This document shows, in pieces, positions 48,801-62,700 of a stretch of 64,000 nucleotides of DNA (the stretch's first letter is position 1; every line of letters starts with the position of its first letter). The stretch is from Colletes latitarsis. Taxonomy: Eukaryota > Arthropoda > Insecta > Hymenoptera > Colletidae. The position numbers and the translations under genes are program-made. The notes under the pieces were generated by a model. It saw only the letters and a list, made by a program, of their open reading frames with translations, ran no database searches and was not told where the DNA came from. Location: assembly GCF_051014445.1 (NCBI RefSeq), contig NC_135137.1, forward strand, positions 12,773,501-12,837,500, given 5' to 3'.

Positions 48801-51800
48801 TTTCGCGTTTGTTTCCCGTAGTAATGTGCTACCACACTGTAACAGTCAATTAAACCTGGTTGCGATCAATATTTCAGAGGATAACATCTGTTAGGGCTGG
48901 GTTACGTCAGGTATTTTCAATCATCAGCATCATACTTTCGCTACTTTCGCATACTTGATGGCCAGATCCTGGGGTTTTTCCTGGTTAGGATCACGTAGTA
49001 ATGTGGTATCACACAGAAATAGTCAATAAAACCTGGTTCCGATTAATATTTTAGAGGATAACGCCGGTTATGTCTGGTTTAGGTCTGGTATTTGCCATCA
49101 TCTAGCCCATACTTTCGCATTTTTCGAATACTTGTTGGCCAGATCCTGGCATTTTTCTGGTTTGGATCACGTAGTGGTGTGGTACCACACCGAAACAGTC
49201 AACTAAACCTGGATCCGATTAATATTTTAGAGGACAACGCCGGTTATGCTTCGGTTAGGTCTGGTATTTGCCCTCATCTGGCTCGTACTTTCGCAGTTTT
49301 CGCATACTTGAATGGGCAGATCCTGGATTCTTTTCCGGTTGGGTCACGTAATAAAGTGGTACCGCGCTGAAACGGTCAATTAAACCTGGTTTCGATCAAA
49401 ATTTTAGAGGATAACGCTGGTTATGTCTGGGTTAGTTCTGGTATTTGCAATCATCTAGCTCGTGCTTTCGCATTTTTCGCAAACTTGTTGGCCAGATCCT
49501 GGGCTTTTTCTGGTTTGGATCACGTAGTAATATGGTACCATACCGAAACAGTCAACTAAACCTGGATCCGATTAATATTTTAGAGGATAACGCCGGTTAT
49601 GTCTGGGTTAGGTCTGGTATTTGCCATCATCTAGCTCATACTTTCGCTTTTTTCGCATACTTGAATGACCAGATCCTTGGCTTTTTCTGGTTTGGATCAC
49701 GTAGCAATGCTGTACCACTCCGAAACAGTCAATGAAACCTTGTTCCCATTAATATTTTAGAGGATAACGCCGGTTAGGTTTGTGTTAGGTCCGGTATTTG
49801 CTATAATCTGGCTCATACTTTCGGTACTTTAGCATACTTGTTGGCCAGATCCTGGGTTTTTTTCTGGTTAGGACCAGGTAGTAATGTGGTACCACACCGA
49901 AACAGTCAACTAAACCTGGATCCGATTAATATTTTAGAGGACAACGCCGGTTATGCTTGGGTTAGGTCTGGTATTTGCCCTCATCTGGCTCGTACTTTCG
50001 CATTTTTCGCATACTTGTTGGCCAGATCCTGGGTTTTTTTCTGGTTAGGATCACGTATTAATGTGGTACCACACTGAAGTAGTCAATTAAACCTGGTTGC
50101 GATTAATATTTTGGCGGATAACGCCGGTTATGCCTGGGTTAGGTCTGGTATTTGCCATCATCTAGCCCATACTTTCGCATTTTTCGAATATTTGTTGGCC
50201 AGATCCTGGCATTTTTCTGGTTTGGATCACGTAGAAATGTGGTACCACACCGAAACAGTCGATTAAACCTGGTTCCGATTATTATTTTAAAGGATACCGC
50301 CGGTTATGTCTGGGTTAGGTCTGGTATTTGGAATCATCTGCCTCATACTTTCGCATTTTTCGCATACTTGAATGACCAGATCCTGGGCTTTTTCTGGTTT
50401 GGATCACGTCGTAATGTGGTACCACACTGTAATAGTCAATTAATCCTGGTTCCGATTATTACTTTAGAGGATAACGCCGGATATGTCTGGGTTAGGTCTG
50501 GTATTTATCATCATCTGACTCAGATTTTCGGATTCTTCGCATACTTGTTGGCCAGATCCTGGGTTTTTTCTGGTTTGGATCACGTAGAAATGTGGTACCA
50601 CACCGAAACAGTCGATTAAACCTGGTTCCGATTAATATTTTAAAGGATACCGCCGGTTATGTCTGGGTTAGGTCTGGTATTTGGAATCATCTGCCTCATA
50701 CTTTCGCATTTTTCGCATACTTGTTGGCCAGATCCTGGGCTTTTTCTGGTTTGGATCACGTAGTAGTATGCTACCACACCGATACAGTAAATTTAACCTG
50801 GATTTGATCAATATTTTAGGGGATAACACGGGTTAGGTCCGGTTTACGTCTGGTATTTGCAATCATCTATCTCATACTTTCGCATTTTCGCATACTTGAA
50901 TGGCCCGACCCTGGCCTTTTTCGCGTTTGTTTCCCGTAGTAATGTGGTACCACACTGTAACAGTCAATTAAACCCCGTTCCGATTAATATTTTAGAGGAC
51001 AACGCCGGTTATGCTTGGGTTAGGTCTGGTATTTGCTCCCATCTGGCTCGTACTTTCGCAGTTTTCGCATACTTGAATGGGCAGATCCTGGATTCTTTTC
51101 CGGTTAGGACACGTAATAAAGTGGTACCGCGCTGAAACGGTCTATTAAACCTGGTTTCGATCAAAATTTTAGAGGATAACGCTAGTTATGTCTGGGTTAG
51201 TTCTGGTATTTCCAATCATCTGGCTCGTACTTTCGCATTTTTCGCATACTTGTTGGCCAGATCCTGGGTTTTTTTCTGGTTCGGATCTCGTAGTATTTTG
51301 GTACCACACTGAAACTGTCAATTAAACCTGGTTCCGATTAATATTTTAGAGGATAACGCCGGTTATGTCTGGGTTAGGTCTGGTATTTGCAAACATCTAG
51401 GTCATACTTTCGCATTTTTCGCGTACTTGTTGGCCGGATCCTGGCCTTTTTCTGAACCACACTGAAACTGTCAATTAAACCTGGTTCCGATTTATATTTT
51501 AGAGGATAACGCCGGTTATGTCTGGGTTAGTTCTGGTATTTGCTATAATCTGGCTCGTACTTTCGCATTTTTCGCATACTTGTTGGCCAGATCCTTGATT
51601 TTTTCTGGTTCCGATCACGTGGTACAGTTGTACCACACCGAAACAGTCGATTAAACCTGGTTCCGATTAATATTTTAAAGGATACCGCCGGTTATGTCTG
51701 GGTTAGGTCTGGTATTTGGAATCATCTGCCTCATACTTTCGCATTTTTCGCTTACTTGTTGGCCAGATCCTGGGCTTTTTCTGGTTTGGATCACGTATTA

Positions 51801-52456
51801 ATGTGGTACCACACTCAAATTGTCAATGAAACCTGGTTCCGATGAATAGTTTAGAGGAGAACGCCGGTTTTGCCTGCGTTAGGTCTGCTATTTGCCATCT
51901 TCTAGCTCATACTATCGCTTTTTTCGCATACTTGAATGACCAGATCCTGGGCTTTTTCTGGTTTGGATCACGTAGTAATGTGGTACCACACTGTAATAGT
52001 CAATTAATCCTGGTTCCGATTAATATTTTAAAGGATACCGCCGGTTATGTCTGGGTTAGGTCTGGTATTTGGAATCATCTGCCTCATACTTTCGCATTTT
52101 TCGCATACTTGTTGGCCAGATCCTGGGCTTTTTCTGGTTTGGATCACGTAGTAGTATGCTACCACACCGATACAGTAAATTTAACCTGGATTCGATCAAT
52201 ATTTTAGGGGATAACACGGGTTAGGTCCGGGTTACGTCTGGTATTTGCAATCATCTATCTCATACTTTCGCATTTTCGCATACTTGAATGGCCCGACCCT
52301 GGCCTTTTTCGCGTTTGTTTCCCGTAGTAATGTGGTACCACACTGTAACAGTCAATTAAACCCCGTTCCGATTAATATTTTAGAGGAGAACGCCGGTTTT
52401 GCCTGCGTTAGGTCTGCTAATTGCCATCTTCTAGCTCATACTTTCGCTTTTTTCGC

Positions 52457-53164
52457 ATACTTGAATGACTAGATCCTGGGCTTTTTCTGGTTTGGATCAC
52501 GTAGTAATGTGGTACCACCCTGTAATAGTCAATTAATCCTGGATCCGATTAATATTTTAGAGGATAACGCCGGTTATGTCTGGGTTAGGTCTGGTATTTG
52601 CCATCATCTAGCTCATACTTTCGCTTTTTTCGCATACTTGAATGACCAGATCCTGGGCTTTTTCTGGTTTGGATCACGTATTAATGTGGTACCACACTCA
52701 AATTGTCAATGAAACCTGGTTCCGATGAATAGTTTAGAGGAGAACGCCGGTTTTGCCTGCGTTAGGTCTGCTATTTGCCATCTTCTAGCTCATACTTTCG
52801 CTTTTTTCGCATACTTGAATGACCAGATCCTGGGCTTTTTCTGGTTTGTATCACGTAGTAATGTGGTACCACACTGTAATAGTCAATTAATCCTGGTTCC
52901 GATTATTATTTTAGAGGATAACGCCGGTTATGTCTGGGTTAGGTCTGGTATTTATCATCATCTGACTCAGATTTTCGGATTCTTCGCATACTTGAATGAC
53001 CAGATCCTGGGCTTTTTCTGGTTTGGATCACGTAGTAATGTGGTACCACACTGTAATAGTCAATTAATCCTGGTTCCGATTATTAGTTTAGAGGATAACG
53101 CCGGATATGTCTGGGTTAGGTCTGGTATTTGGAATCATCTGCCTCATACTTTCGCATTTTTCGC
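52457..53164. repeat. run of four 177-bp monomers
   Basis: The CTTGAATGACCAG variant is one base longer than CTTGTTGGCCAG. Consecutive copies start at 52,457, 52,634, 52,811, 52,988 and 53,165, each 177 bp apart. As 177 is divisible by three, one + strand frame stays open through the run, giving a 180-codon repetitive frame at 52,725-53,267. There is no sign that it is a gene. Confidence 0.85.
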
Positions 53165-53850
53165 ATACTTGTTGGCCAGATCCTGGGCTTTTTCTGGTTT
53201 GGATCACGTAGTAATATGGTACCACACCGATACAGTAAATTTAACCTGGATTCGATCAATGTTTTAGGGGATAACACGGGTTAGGGCTGGGTTACGTCTG
53301 GTATTTGCAATCATGTGTCTCATACTTTCCTATGTTTCGCATACTTGTTGGCCATATCCTGTGTTTTTTTCTGGTTGGGCTCACGTATTAATGTGGTGCC
53401 ACACTGATATAGTCAATTCAACCTGCTTCCGAGTAATATTTTGGAGAATAACGCCGGTTATGTCTGGGTTAGGTCTGGTATTTCCAAACATCTAGCTCAT
53501 ACTTTCGCATTTTTCTCATACTTGATGGCCAGATCGTAGCCTTTTTCTGGATTGGATCACGTAGTAATATGGCACCACACTGAAGCAGTCAATTCAACCT
53601 GGTTCCGAGTAATATTTTGGAGATTAACGCCGGCTAGGTCCGGGTTACGTCTGGTATTTGCAATCATCTATCTCATACTTTCGCATTTTCGCATACTTGA
53701 ATGGCCCGACCCTGGCCTTTTTCGCGTTTGTTTCCCGTAGTAATGTGGTACCACACTGTAACAGTCAATTAAACCCCGTTCCGATTAATATTTTAGAGGA
53801 CAACGCCGGTTATGCTTGGGTTAGGTCTGGTATTTGCTCTCATCTGGCTC

Positions 53851-54204
53851 GTACTTTCGCAGTTTTCGCATACTTGAATGGGCAGATCCTGGATTCTTTT
53901 CCGGTGAGGACACGTAATAAAGTGGTACCGCGCTGAAACGGTCAATTAAACCAGGTTTCGATCAAAATTTTAGAGGATAACGCTAGTTATGTCTGGGTTA
54001 GTTCTGGTATTTCCAATCATCTGGCTCGTACTTTCGCAGTTTTCGCATACTTGAATGGGCAGATCCTGGATTCTTTTCCGGTGAGGACACGTAATAAAGT
54101 GGTACCGCGCTGAAACGGTCAATTAAACCAGGTTTCGATCAAAATTTTAGAGGATAACGCTAGTTATGTCTGGGTTAGTTCTGGTATTTCCAATCATCTG
54201 GCTC
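53851..54204. repeat. recent 177-bp monomer doublet
   Basis: 53,851-54,027 is repeated almost perfectly at 54,028-54,204. Both carry the rare set TTTTCCGGTGAGGACACG, AAACCAGGTTTCGATC and AACGCTAGTTATG, so this is a local single-monomer duplication. Confidence 0.85.
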
Positions 54205-55235
54205 GTGCTTTCGCATTTTTCGCATAATTGTTGGCCAGATCCTGGCCTTTTTCTGGTTCGGATCTCGTAGTATTTTGGTACCACACTGAAACTGTCAATT
54301 AAACCTGGTTCCGATTAATATTTTAGAGGCTAACGCCGGTTATGTCTGGGTTAGGTCTGGTATTTGCCATCATCTACCTCATACTTTCGCTTTTTTCGCA
54401 TACTTGAATGGCCAGATCCTGGCTTTTTTCGGGTTTGGTTCCCGTAGTAATGTAGTACCACGCTGTAACAGTCAATTAAACCCGGTTGCGATTAATATTT
54501 TAGAGGATAACGCCGGTTATCTCTGGGTTAGTTCTGGTATTTGCTATAATCTGGCTCATACTTTCGCTACTTTAGCATACTTGTTGGCCAGATCCTGGGT
54601 TTTTTTCTGGTTAGGACCACGTAGTAATGTGGTACCACACCGAAACAGTCAATTAAACCTTGTTCCGGTTAATATTTTAGAGGATAACGCCGGTTATGTC
54701 TGGGTTAATTCTGGTATTTGCAAACATCTAGGTCATACTTTCGCATTTTTCGCGTACTTGTTGGCCGGATCCTGGACTTTTTCTGAACCACACTGAAACT
54801 GTCAATTAAACCTGGTCCGATTAATATTTTAAAGGATACCGACGGTTATGTCTGGGTTAGGTCTGGTATTTGGAATCATCTGCCTCATACTTTCGCATTT
54901 TTCGCTTACTTGTTGGCCAGATCCTCGGTTTTTTCCGGTTTGGATCACGTAATAATGTGGTACCACACTGAAACAGTCAAATAAGCCTGGTTCCGATTAA
55001 TATTTTAGGCGATAACGCCGGTTATGTCTGGGTTAGTTCTGGTATTTGCAATCATCCGGCTCGTACTTTCGCATTTTTCGAATACTTGTTGGCCAGATCC
55101 TGGGCTTTTTCTGGTTAGGATCACGTATTAATGTGGTACCACACTCAAATTGTCAATAAAACCTGGATCCGATTAATATTTTAGAGGATAACGCCGGTTA
55201 TGTCTGCGTTAGGTCTGGTATTTGCCATCATCTAG

Positions 55236-58200
55236 CTCATACTTTCGCTTTTTTCGCATACTTGAATGACCAGATCCTGGGCTTTTTCTGGTTAGGATCA
55301 CGTATTAATTTGGTACCACACTCAAATTGTCAATAAAACCTGGTTCCGATTAATATTTTAGAGGATAACGCCGGTTAGGTTTGTGTTAGGTCCGGTATTT
55401 GCTATAATCTGGCTCATACTTTCGCTACTTTGGCATACTTGTTGGCCAGATCCTGGGTTTTTTTCTGGTTAGGACCACGTAGTAATGTGGTACCACACCG
55501 AAACAGTCACTTAAACCTTGATCCGGTTAATATTTCAGAGGATAACGCCGGTTATGTCTGGGTTAATTCTGGTATTTGCAAACATCTAGGTCATACTTTC
55601 GCATCTTTCGCGTACTTGTTGGCCGGATCCTGGCCTCTTTCTGAACCACACTGAAACTGTCAATTAAACCTGGTTCCGATTTATATTTTAGAGGATAACG
55701 CCGGTTATGTCTGGGTTAGTTCTCGTATTTGCTATAATCTGGCTCGTACTTTCGCATTTTTCGCATACTTGTTGGCCAGATCCTTGATTTTTTCTGGTTC
55801 CGATCACGTGGTACAGTTGTACCACACCGAAACAGTCGATTAAACCTGGTTCCGATTAATATTTTAAAGGATACCGCCGGTTATGTCTGGGTTAGGTCTG
55901 GTATTTGGAATCATCTGCCTCATACTTTCGCATTTCTCGCTTACTTGTTGGCCAGATCCTGGGCTTTTTCTGGTTTGGATCACGTATTAATGTGGTACCA
56001 CACTCAAATTGTCAATGAAACCTGGTTCCGATTAATAGTTTAGAGGAGAACGCCGGTTTTGCCTGCGTTAGGTCTGCTATTTGCCATCCTCTAGCTCATA
56101 CTTTCGCTTTTTTCGCATACTTGTTGGCCAGATCCTGGGCTTTTTCTGGTTTGGATCACGTAGTAATATGGTACCACACCGATACAGTAAATTTAACCTG
56201 GATTCGATCAATGTTTTAGGGGATAACACGGGTTAGGGCTGGGTTACGTCTGGTATTTGCAATCATGTGTCTCATACTTTCGTATGTTTCGCATACTTGT
56301 TGGCCAGATCCTGGCCTTTTTCGCGTTTGTTTCCCGTAGTAATGTGGTACCACACTGTAACAGTCAATTAAACCCCGTTCCGATTAATATTTTAGAGGAC
56401 AACGCCGGTTATGCTTGGGTTAGGTCTGGTATTTGCTCTCATCTGCCTCGTACTTTCGCAGTTTTCGCATACTTGAATGGGCAGATCCTGGATTCTTTTC
56501 CGGTTAGGACAGGTAATAAAGTGGTACCGCGCTGAAACGGTCAATTAAACCTGGTTTCGATCAAAATTTTAGAGGATGACGCTAGTTATGTCTGGGTTAG
56601 TTCTGGTATTTCCAATCATCTGGCTCGTGCTTTCGCATTTTTCGCATACTTGTTGGCCAGATCCTGGGCTTTTTCTGGTTTGGATCACGTAGTAATATGG
56701 TACCACACCGATACAGTAAATTTAACCTGGATTCGATCAATATTTTAGGGGATAACACGGGTTAGGGCTGGGTTACGTCTGGTATTTGCAATCATGTGTC
56801 TCATACTTTCGTATATTTCGCATACTTGTTGGCCATATCCTGGGCTTTTTCTGATTTGGATCACGTAGTAATATGGTACCACACCGAAACAGTCAACTAA
56901 ACCTGGATCCGATTAATATTTTAGAGGATAACGCCGGTTATGGCTGGGTTAGGTCTGGTATTTGCCATCATCTAGCTCATACTTTCGCTTTTTTAGCATC
57001 CTTGAATGACCAGATCCTTGGCTTTTTCAGGTTTGGATTACGTAGCAATGCTGTACCACTCCGAAACAGTCAATGAAACCTTGTTCCCATTAATATTTTA
57101 GAGGATAACGCCGGTTAGGTTTGTGTTAGGTCCGGTATTTGCTATAATCTGGCTCATACTTTCGCTACTTTAGCATACTTGTTGGCCAGATCCTGGGTTT
57201 TTTTCTGGTTAGGACCACGTAGTAATGTGGTACCACACCGAAACAGTCAATTAAACCTTGTTCCGATTAATATTTTAGAGGATAACGCCGGTTATGTCTG
57301 GGTTAGTTCTGGTATTTGCTATAATCTGGCTCGTACTTTCACATTTTTCGCATACTTGTTGGCCAGATCCTGGGTTTTTTCTGGTTCCGATCACGTGGTA
57401 CAGTTGTACCACACTGGAACAGTCAATTAATCCTGGTTCCGATTATTATTTTAGCGGATAACGCCGGTTATCTCTGGGTTAGGTCTGGTATTTGGAATCA
57501 TCTGCCTCATACATTCGCATTTTTCGCTTACTTGTTGGCCAGATCCTGGGCTTTTTATGGTTTGGATCACGTAGTAATATGGTACCACACCGATACAGTA
57601 AATTTTACCTGGATTCGATCAATATTTTAGGGGATAACACGGGTTAGGGCTGGGTTACGTCTGGTATTTGCAATCATGTGTCTCATACTTTCGTACGTTT
57701 CGCATACTTGTTGGCCATATCCTGGGTTTTCTTCTGGATTGGATCACGTAGTAATATGGCACCACACTGAAACAGTAAATTCAACCTGGTTCCGAGTAAT
57801 ATTTTGGAGATTAACGCCGGTTAGGTCCGGGTTACGTCTGGTATTTGCAATCATCTATCTCATACTTTCGCATTTTTCGCATACTTGATTGGCCAGATCC
57901 TGGGCTTTTTCTGGTTTGGATCACGTAGTAATGTGGCACCACACTGTAATAGTCAATTAAACCGCGTCCCGATTAATATTTTAGGGGATAACGCCGGTGA
58001 TGTCTGGGTCAGGTCTGGTATTTGCCTTCATCTGGCTCGAATTTTCGCATTTTTCGCATACTTGTTGGCCAGATCCTGCCCTTTTTCTGGTTAGGATCAC
58101 GTATTAATGTGGTACCACACTCAAATTGTCAATAAAACCTGGTTCCGATTAATATTTTAGAGGAGAACGCCGGTTATGCCTGGGTTAGCTCTGGTATTTG

Positions 58201-59799
58201 CCATCATCTACCTCCTACTTTCGCTTTTTTCGCATACTTGAATGACCAGATCCAGTGCCTTTTCTGGTTTGGATCACGTAGTAATGTGGTACCACACTGT
58301 AATAGTCAATTAATCCTGGTTCCGATTATTATTTTAGAGGATAACGCCGGCTATGTCTGGGTTAGGTCTGGTATTTATCATCATCTGACTCAGATTTTCG
58401 GATTCTTCGCATACTTGTTGGCCAGATCCTGGGTTTTTTCTGGTTTGGATCACGTAGTAATGTGGTACCACACCGAAACAGTCGATTAAACCTGGTTCCG
58501 ATTAATATTTTAAAGGATAGCGCCGGTTATGTCTGGGTTAGGTCTGGTATTTGGAATCATCTGCCTCATACTTTCGCATTTTTCGCTTACTTGTTGGCCA
58601 GAAACCTCGGTTTTTTCCGGTTTAGATCACGTAATAATGTGGTACCACACTGAAACAGTCAAATAAACCTGGTTCCGATTAATATTTTAGGCGATAACGC
58701 CGGTTATGTCTGGGTTAGTTCTGGTATTTGCAACCATCTGGCTCGTGCTTTCGCATTTTTCGCATACTTGTTGGCCGGATCCTGGGCTTTTTCTGGTTTG
58801 GATCACGTAGTAATATGATACCACACCGATACAGTAAATTTAACCTGGATTCGATCAATATTTTAGGGGATAACACGGGTTAGCGCTGGGTTACGTCTGG
58901 TATTTGCAATCATGTGTCTCATACTTTCGTATGATTCGCATACTTGTTGGCCATATCCTGGGTATTTTTCTGGTTGGGCTCACGTATCAATGTGGTGGCA
59001 CACTGATATAGTCAATTCAACCTGGTTCCGAGTAATATTTTGGAGAATAACGCCGGTTATGTCTGGGTTAGGTCTGGTATTTGCAAACATCTAGCTCATA
59101 CTTTCGCATGTTTCGCATACTTGATGGCCAGATCGTGGCGTTTTTCTGGATTGGATCACGTAGTAATATGGCACCACACTGAAACAGTCAATTCAACCTG
59201 GTTCCGAGTAATATTTTGGAGATTAACGCCGGTTAGGTCCGGGTTACGTCTGGTATTTGCAATCATCTAGCCCATACTTTCGCATTTTTCGAATACTTGT
59301 TGGCCAGATCCTGGCATTTTTTTGGTTTGGATCACGCAGTAATGTGGTACCACACCGAAACAGTCAACTAAACCTGGATTCGATTAATATTTTAGAGGAC
59401 AACGCCGGTTATGCTTGGGTTAGGTCTGGTATTTGCCCTCATCTGGCTCGTACTTTCGTAGTTTTCGCATACTTGAATGGGCAGATCCCGGATTCTTTTC
59501 CGGTTGGGTCACGTAATAAAGTGGTAACGCGCTGAAACGGTCAATTAAACCTGGTTTCGATCAAAATTTTAGAGGATAACGCTGGTTATTTCTGGGTTAG
59601 TTCTGGTATTTGCAATCATCTGGCTCGTGCTTTCGCATTTTTCGCATACTTGTTGGCCACATCCTGGGCTTTTTCTGGTTTGGATCACGTAGTAATATGG
59701 TACCACACCGAAACAGTCAACTAAACCTGGTTCCGATTAATATTTTAAAGGATACCGCCGGTTATGTCTGGGTTAGGTCTGGTATTTAGAATCATCTGC
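55236..59799. repeat. 4,564-bp tandem duplication, copy E1
   Basis: Matches E2 at a constant offset of 4,564 bp (about 26 monomers, including one 153-bp form). The left limit is G55235 against C59799. I noticed about eight to ten substitutions over 4.2 kb, for example CATTTCTCGC against CATTTTTCGC near 55,935 and GGACAGG against GGACACG near 56,518. That is about 99.8% identity. Confidence 0.92.
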
Positions 59800-62700
59800 C
59801 TCATACTTTCGCTTTTTTCGCATACTTGAATGACCAGATCCTGGGCTTTTTCTGGTTAGGATCACGTATTAATTTGGTACCACACTCAAATTGTCAATAA
59901 AACCTGGTTCCGATTAATATTTTAGAGGATAACGCCGGTTAGGTTTGTGTTAGGTCCGGTATTTGCTATAATCTGGCTCATACTTTCGCTACTTTGGCAT
60001 ACTTGTTGGCCAGATCCTGGGTTTTTTTCTGGTTAGGACCACGTAGTAATGTGGTACCACACCGAAACAGTCACTTAAACCTTGATCCGGTTAATATTTC
60101 AGAGGATAACGCCGGTTATGTCTGGGTTAATTCTGGTATTTGCAAACATCTAGGTCATACTTTCGCATCTTTCGCGTACTTGTTGGCCGGATCCTGGCCT
60201 CTTTCTGAACCACACTGAAACTGTCAATTAAACCTGGTTCCGATTTATATTTTAGAGGATAACGCCGGTTATGTCTGGGTTAGTTCTCGTATTTGCTATA
60301 ATCTGGCTCGTACTTTCGCATTTTTCGCATACTTGTTGGCCAGATCCTTGATTTTTTCTGGTTCCGATCACGTGGTACAGTTGTACCACACCGAAACAGT
60401 CGATTAAACCTGGTTCCGATTAATATTTTAAAGGATACCGCCGGTTATGTCTGGGTTAGGTCTGGTATTTGGAATCATCTGCCTCATACTTTCGCATTTT
60501 TCGCTTACTTGTTGGCCAGATCCTGGGCTTTTTCTGGTTTGGATCACGTATTAATGTGGTGCCACACTCAAATTGTCAATGAAACCTGGTTCCGATTAAT
60601 AGTTTAGAGGAGAACGCCGGTTTTGCCTGCGTTAGGTCTGCTATTTCCCATCTTCTAGCTCATACTTTCGCTTTTTTCGCATACTTGTTGGCCAGATCCT
60701 GGGCTTTTTCTGGTTTGGATCACGTAGTAATATGGTACCACACCGATACAGTAAATTTAACCTGGATTCGATCAATGTTTTAGGGGATAACACGGGTTAG
60801 GGCTGGGTTACGTCTGGTATTTGCAATCATGTGTCTCATACTTTCGTATGTTTCGCATACTTGTTGGCCAGATCCTGGCCTTTTTCGCGTTTGTTTCCCG
60901 TAGTAATGTGGTACCACACTGTAACAGTCAATTAAACCCCGTTCCGATTAATATTTTAGAGGACAACGCCGGTTATGCTTGGGTTAGGTCTGGTATTTGC
61001 TCTCATCTGCCTCGTACTTTCGCAGTTTTCGCATACTTGAATGGGCAGATCCTGGATTCTTTTCCGGTTAGGACACGTAATAAAGTGGTACCGCGCTGAA
61101 ACGGTCAATTAAACCTGGTTTCGATCAAAATTTTAGAGGATGACGCTAGTTATGTCTGGGTTAGTTCTGGTATTTCCAATCATCTGGCTCGTGCTTTCGC
61201 ATTTTTCGCATACTTGTTGGCCAGATCCTGGGCTTTTTCTAGTTTGGATCACGTAGTAATATGGTACCACACCGATACAGTAAATTTAACCTGGATTCGA
61301 TCAATATTTTAGGGGATAACACGGGTTAGGGCTGGGTTACGTCTGGTATTTGCAATCATGTGTCTCATACTTTCGTATATTTCGCATACTTGTTGGCCAT
61401 ATCCTGGGCTTTTTCTGATTTGGATCACGTAGTAATATGGTACCACACCGAAACAGTCAACTAAACCTGGATCCGATTAATATTTTAGAGGATAACGCCG
61501 GTTATGGCTGGGTTAGGTCTGGTATTTGCCATCATCTAGCTCATACTTTCGCTTTTTTAGCATCCTTGAATGACCAGATCCTTGGCTTTTTCTGGTTTGG
61601 ATTACGTAGCAATGCTGTACCACTCCGAAACAGTCAATGAAACCTTGTTCCCATTAATATTTTAGAGGATAACGCCGGTTAGGTTTGTGTTAGGTCCGGT
61701 ATTTGCTATAATCTGGCTCATACTTTCGCTACTTTAGCATACTTGTTGGCCAGATCCTGGGTTTTTTTCTGGTTAGGACCACGTAGTAATGTGGTACCAC
61801 ACCGAAACAGTCAATTAAACCTTGTTCCGATTAATATTTTAGAGGATAACGCCGGTTATGTCTGGGTTAGTTCTGGTATTTGCTATAATCTGGCTCGTAC
61901 TTTCACATTTTTCGCATACTTGTTGGCCAGATCCTGGGTTTTTTCTGGTTCCGATCACGTGGTACAGTTGTACCACACTGGAACAGTCAATTAATCCTGG
62001 TTCCGATTATTATTTTAGCGGATAACGCCGGTTATCTCTGGGTTAGGTCTGGTATTTGGAATCATCTGCCTCATACATTCGCATTTTTCGCTTACTTGTT
62101 GGCCAGATCCTGGGCTTTTTATGGTTTGGATCACGTAGTAATATGGTACCACACCGATACAGTAAATTTTACCTGGATTCGATCAATATTTTAGGGGATA
62201 ACACGGGTTAGGGCTGGGTTACGTCTGGTATTTGCAATCATGTGTCTCATACTTTCGTACGTTTCGCATACTTGTTGGCCATATCCTGGGTTTTCTTCTG
62301 GATTGGATCACGTAGTAATATGGCACCACACTGAAACAGTAAATTCAACCTGGTTCCGAGTAATATTTTGGAGATTAACGCCGGTTAGGTCCGGGTTACG
62401 TCTGGTATTTGCAATCATCTATCTCATACTTTCGCATTTTTCGCATACTTGATTGGCCAGATCCTGGGCTTTTTCTGGTTTGGATCACGTAGTAATGTGG
62501 CACCACACTGTAATAGTCAATTAAACCGCGTCCCGATTAATATTTTAGGGGATAACGCCGGTGATGTCTGGGTCAGGTCTGGTATTTGCCTTCATCTGGC
62601 TCGAATTTTCGCATTTTTCGCATACTTGTTGGCCAGATCCTGCCCTTTTTCTGGTTAGGATCACGTATTAATGTGGTACCACACTCAAATTGTCAATAAA

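Larger units (their letters stand above)
44771..55235. repeat. mosaic satellite segment
   Basis: About 59 right-family monomers without one long duplication. Short blocks recur. 44,811-45,038 matches 45,165-45,392 at 354 bp (two 177-bp monomers). 51,842 matches 52,725 at 883 bp. The 48,340-48,780 block with CATGTGTCTCATACTTTCGT recurs at 53,260-53,690 and 58,860-59,270. About 50,820-51,210 matches 53,621-54,011 at 2,801 bp. No gene, RNA gene or transposon is seen. Confidence 0.8.

Noticed and set aside
52725..53267. 180-codon repetitive open frame as a real repeat protein
   Set aside because: Fully explained by consecutive 177-bp monomers; flanked on both sides by the same satellite with no promoter or splice evidence.
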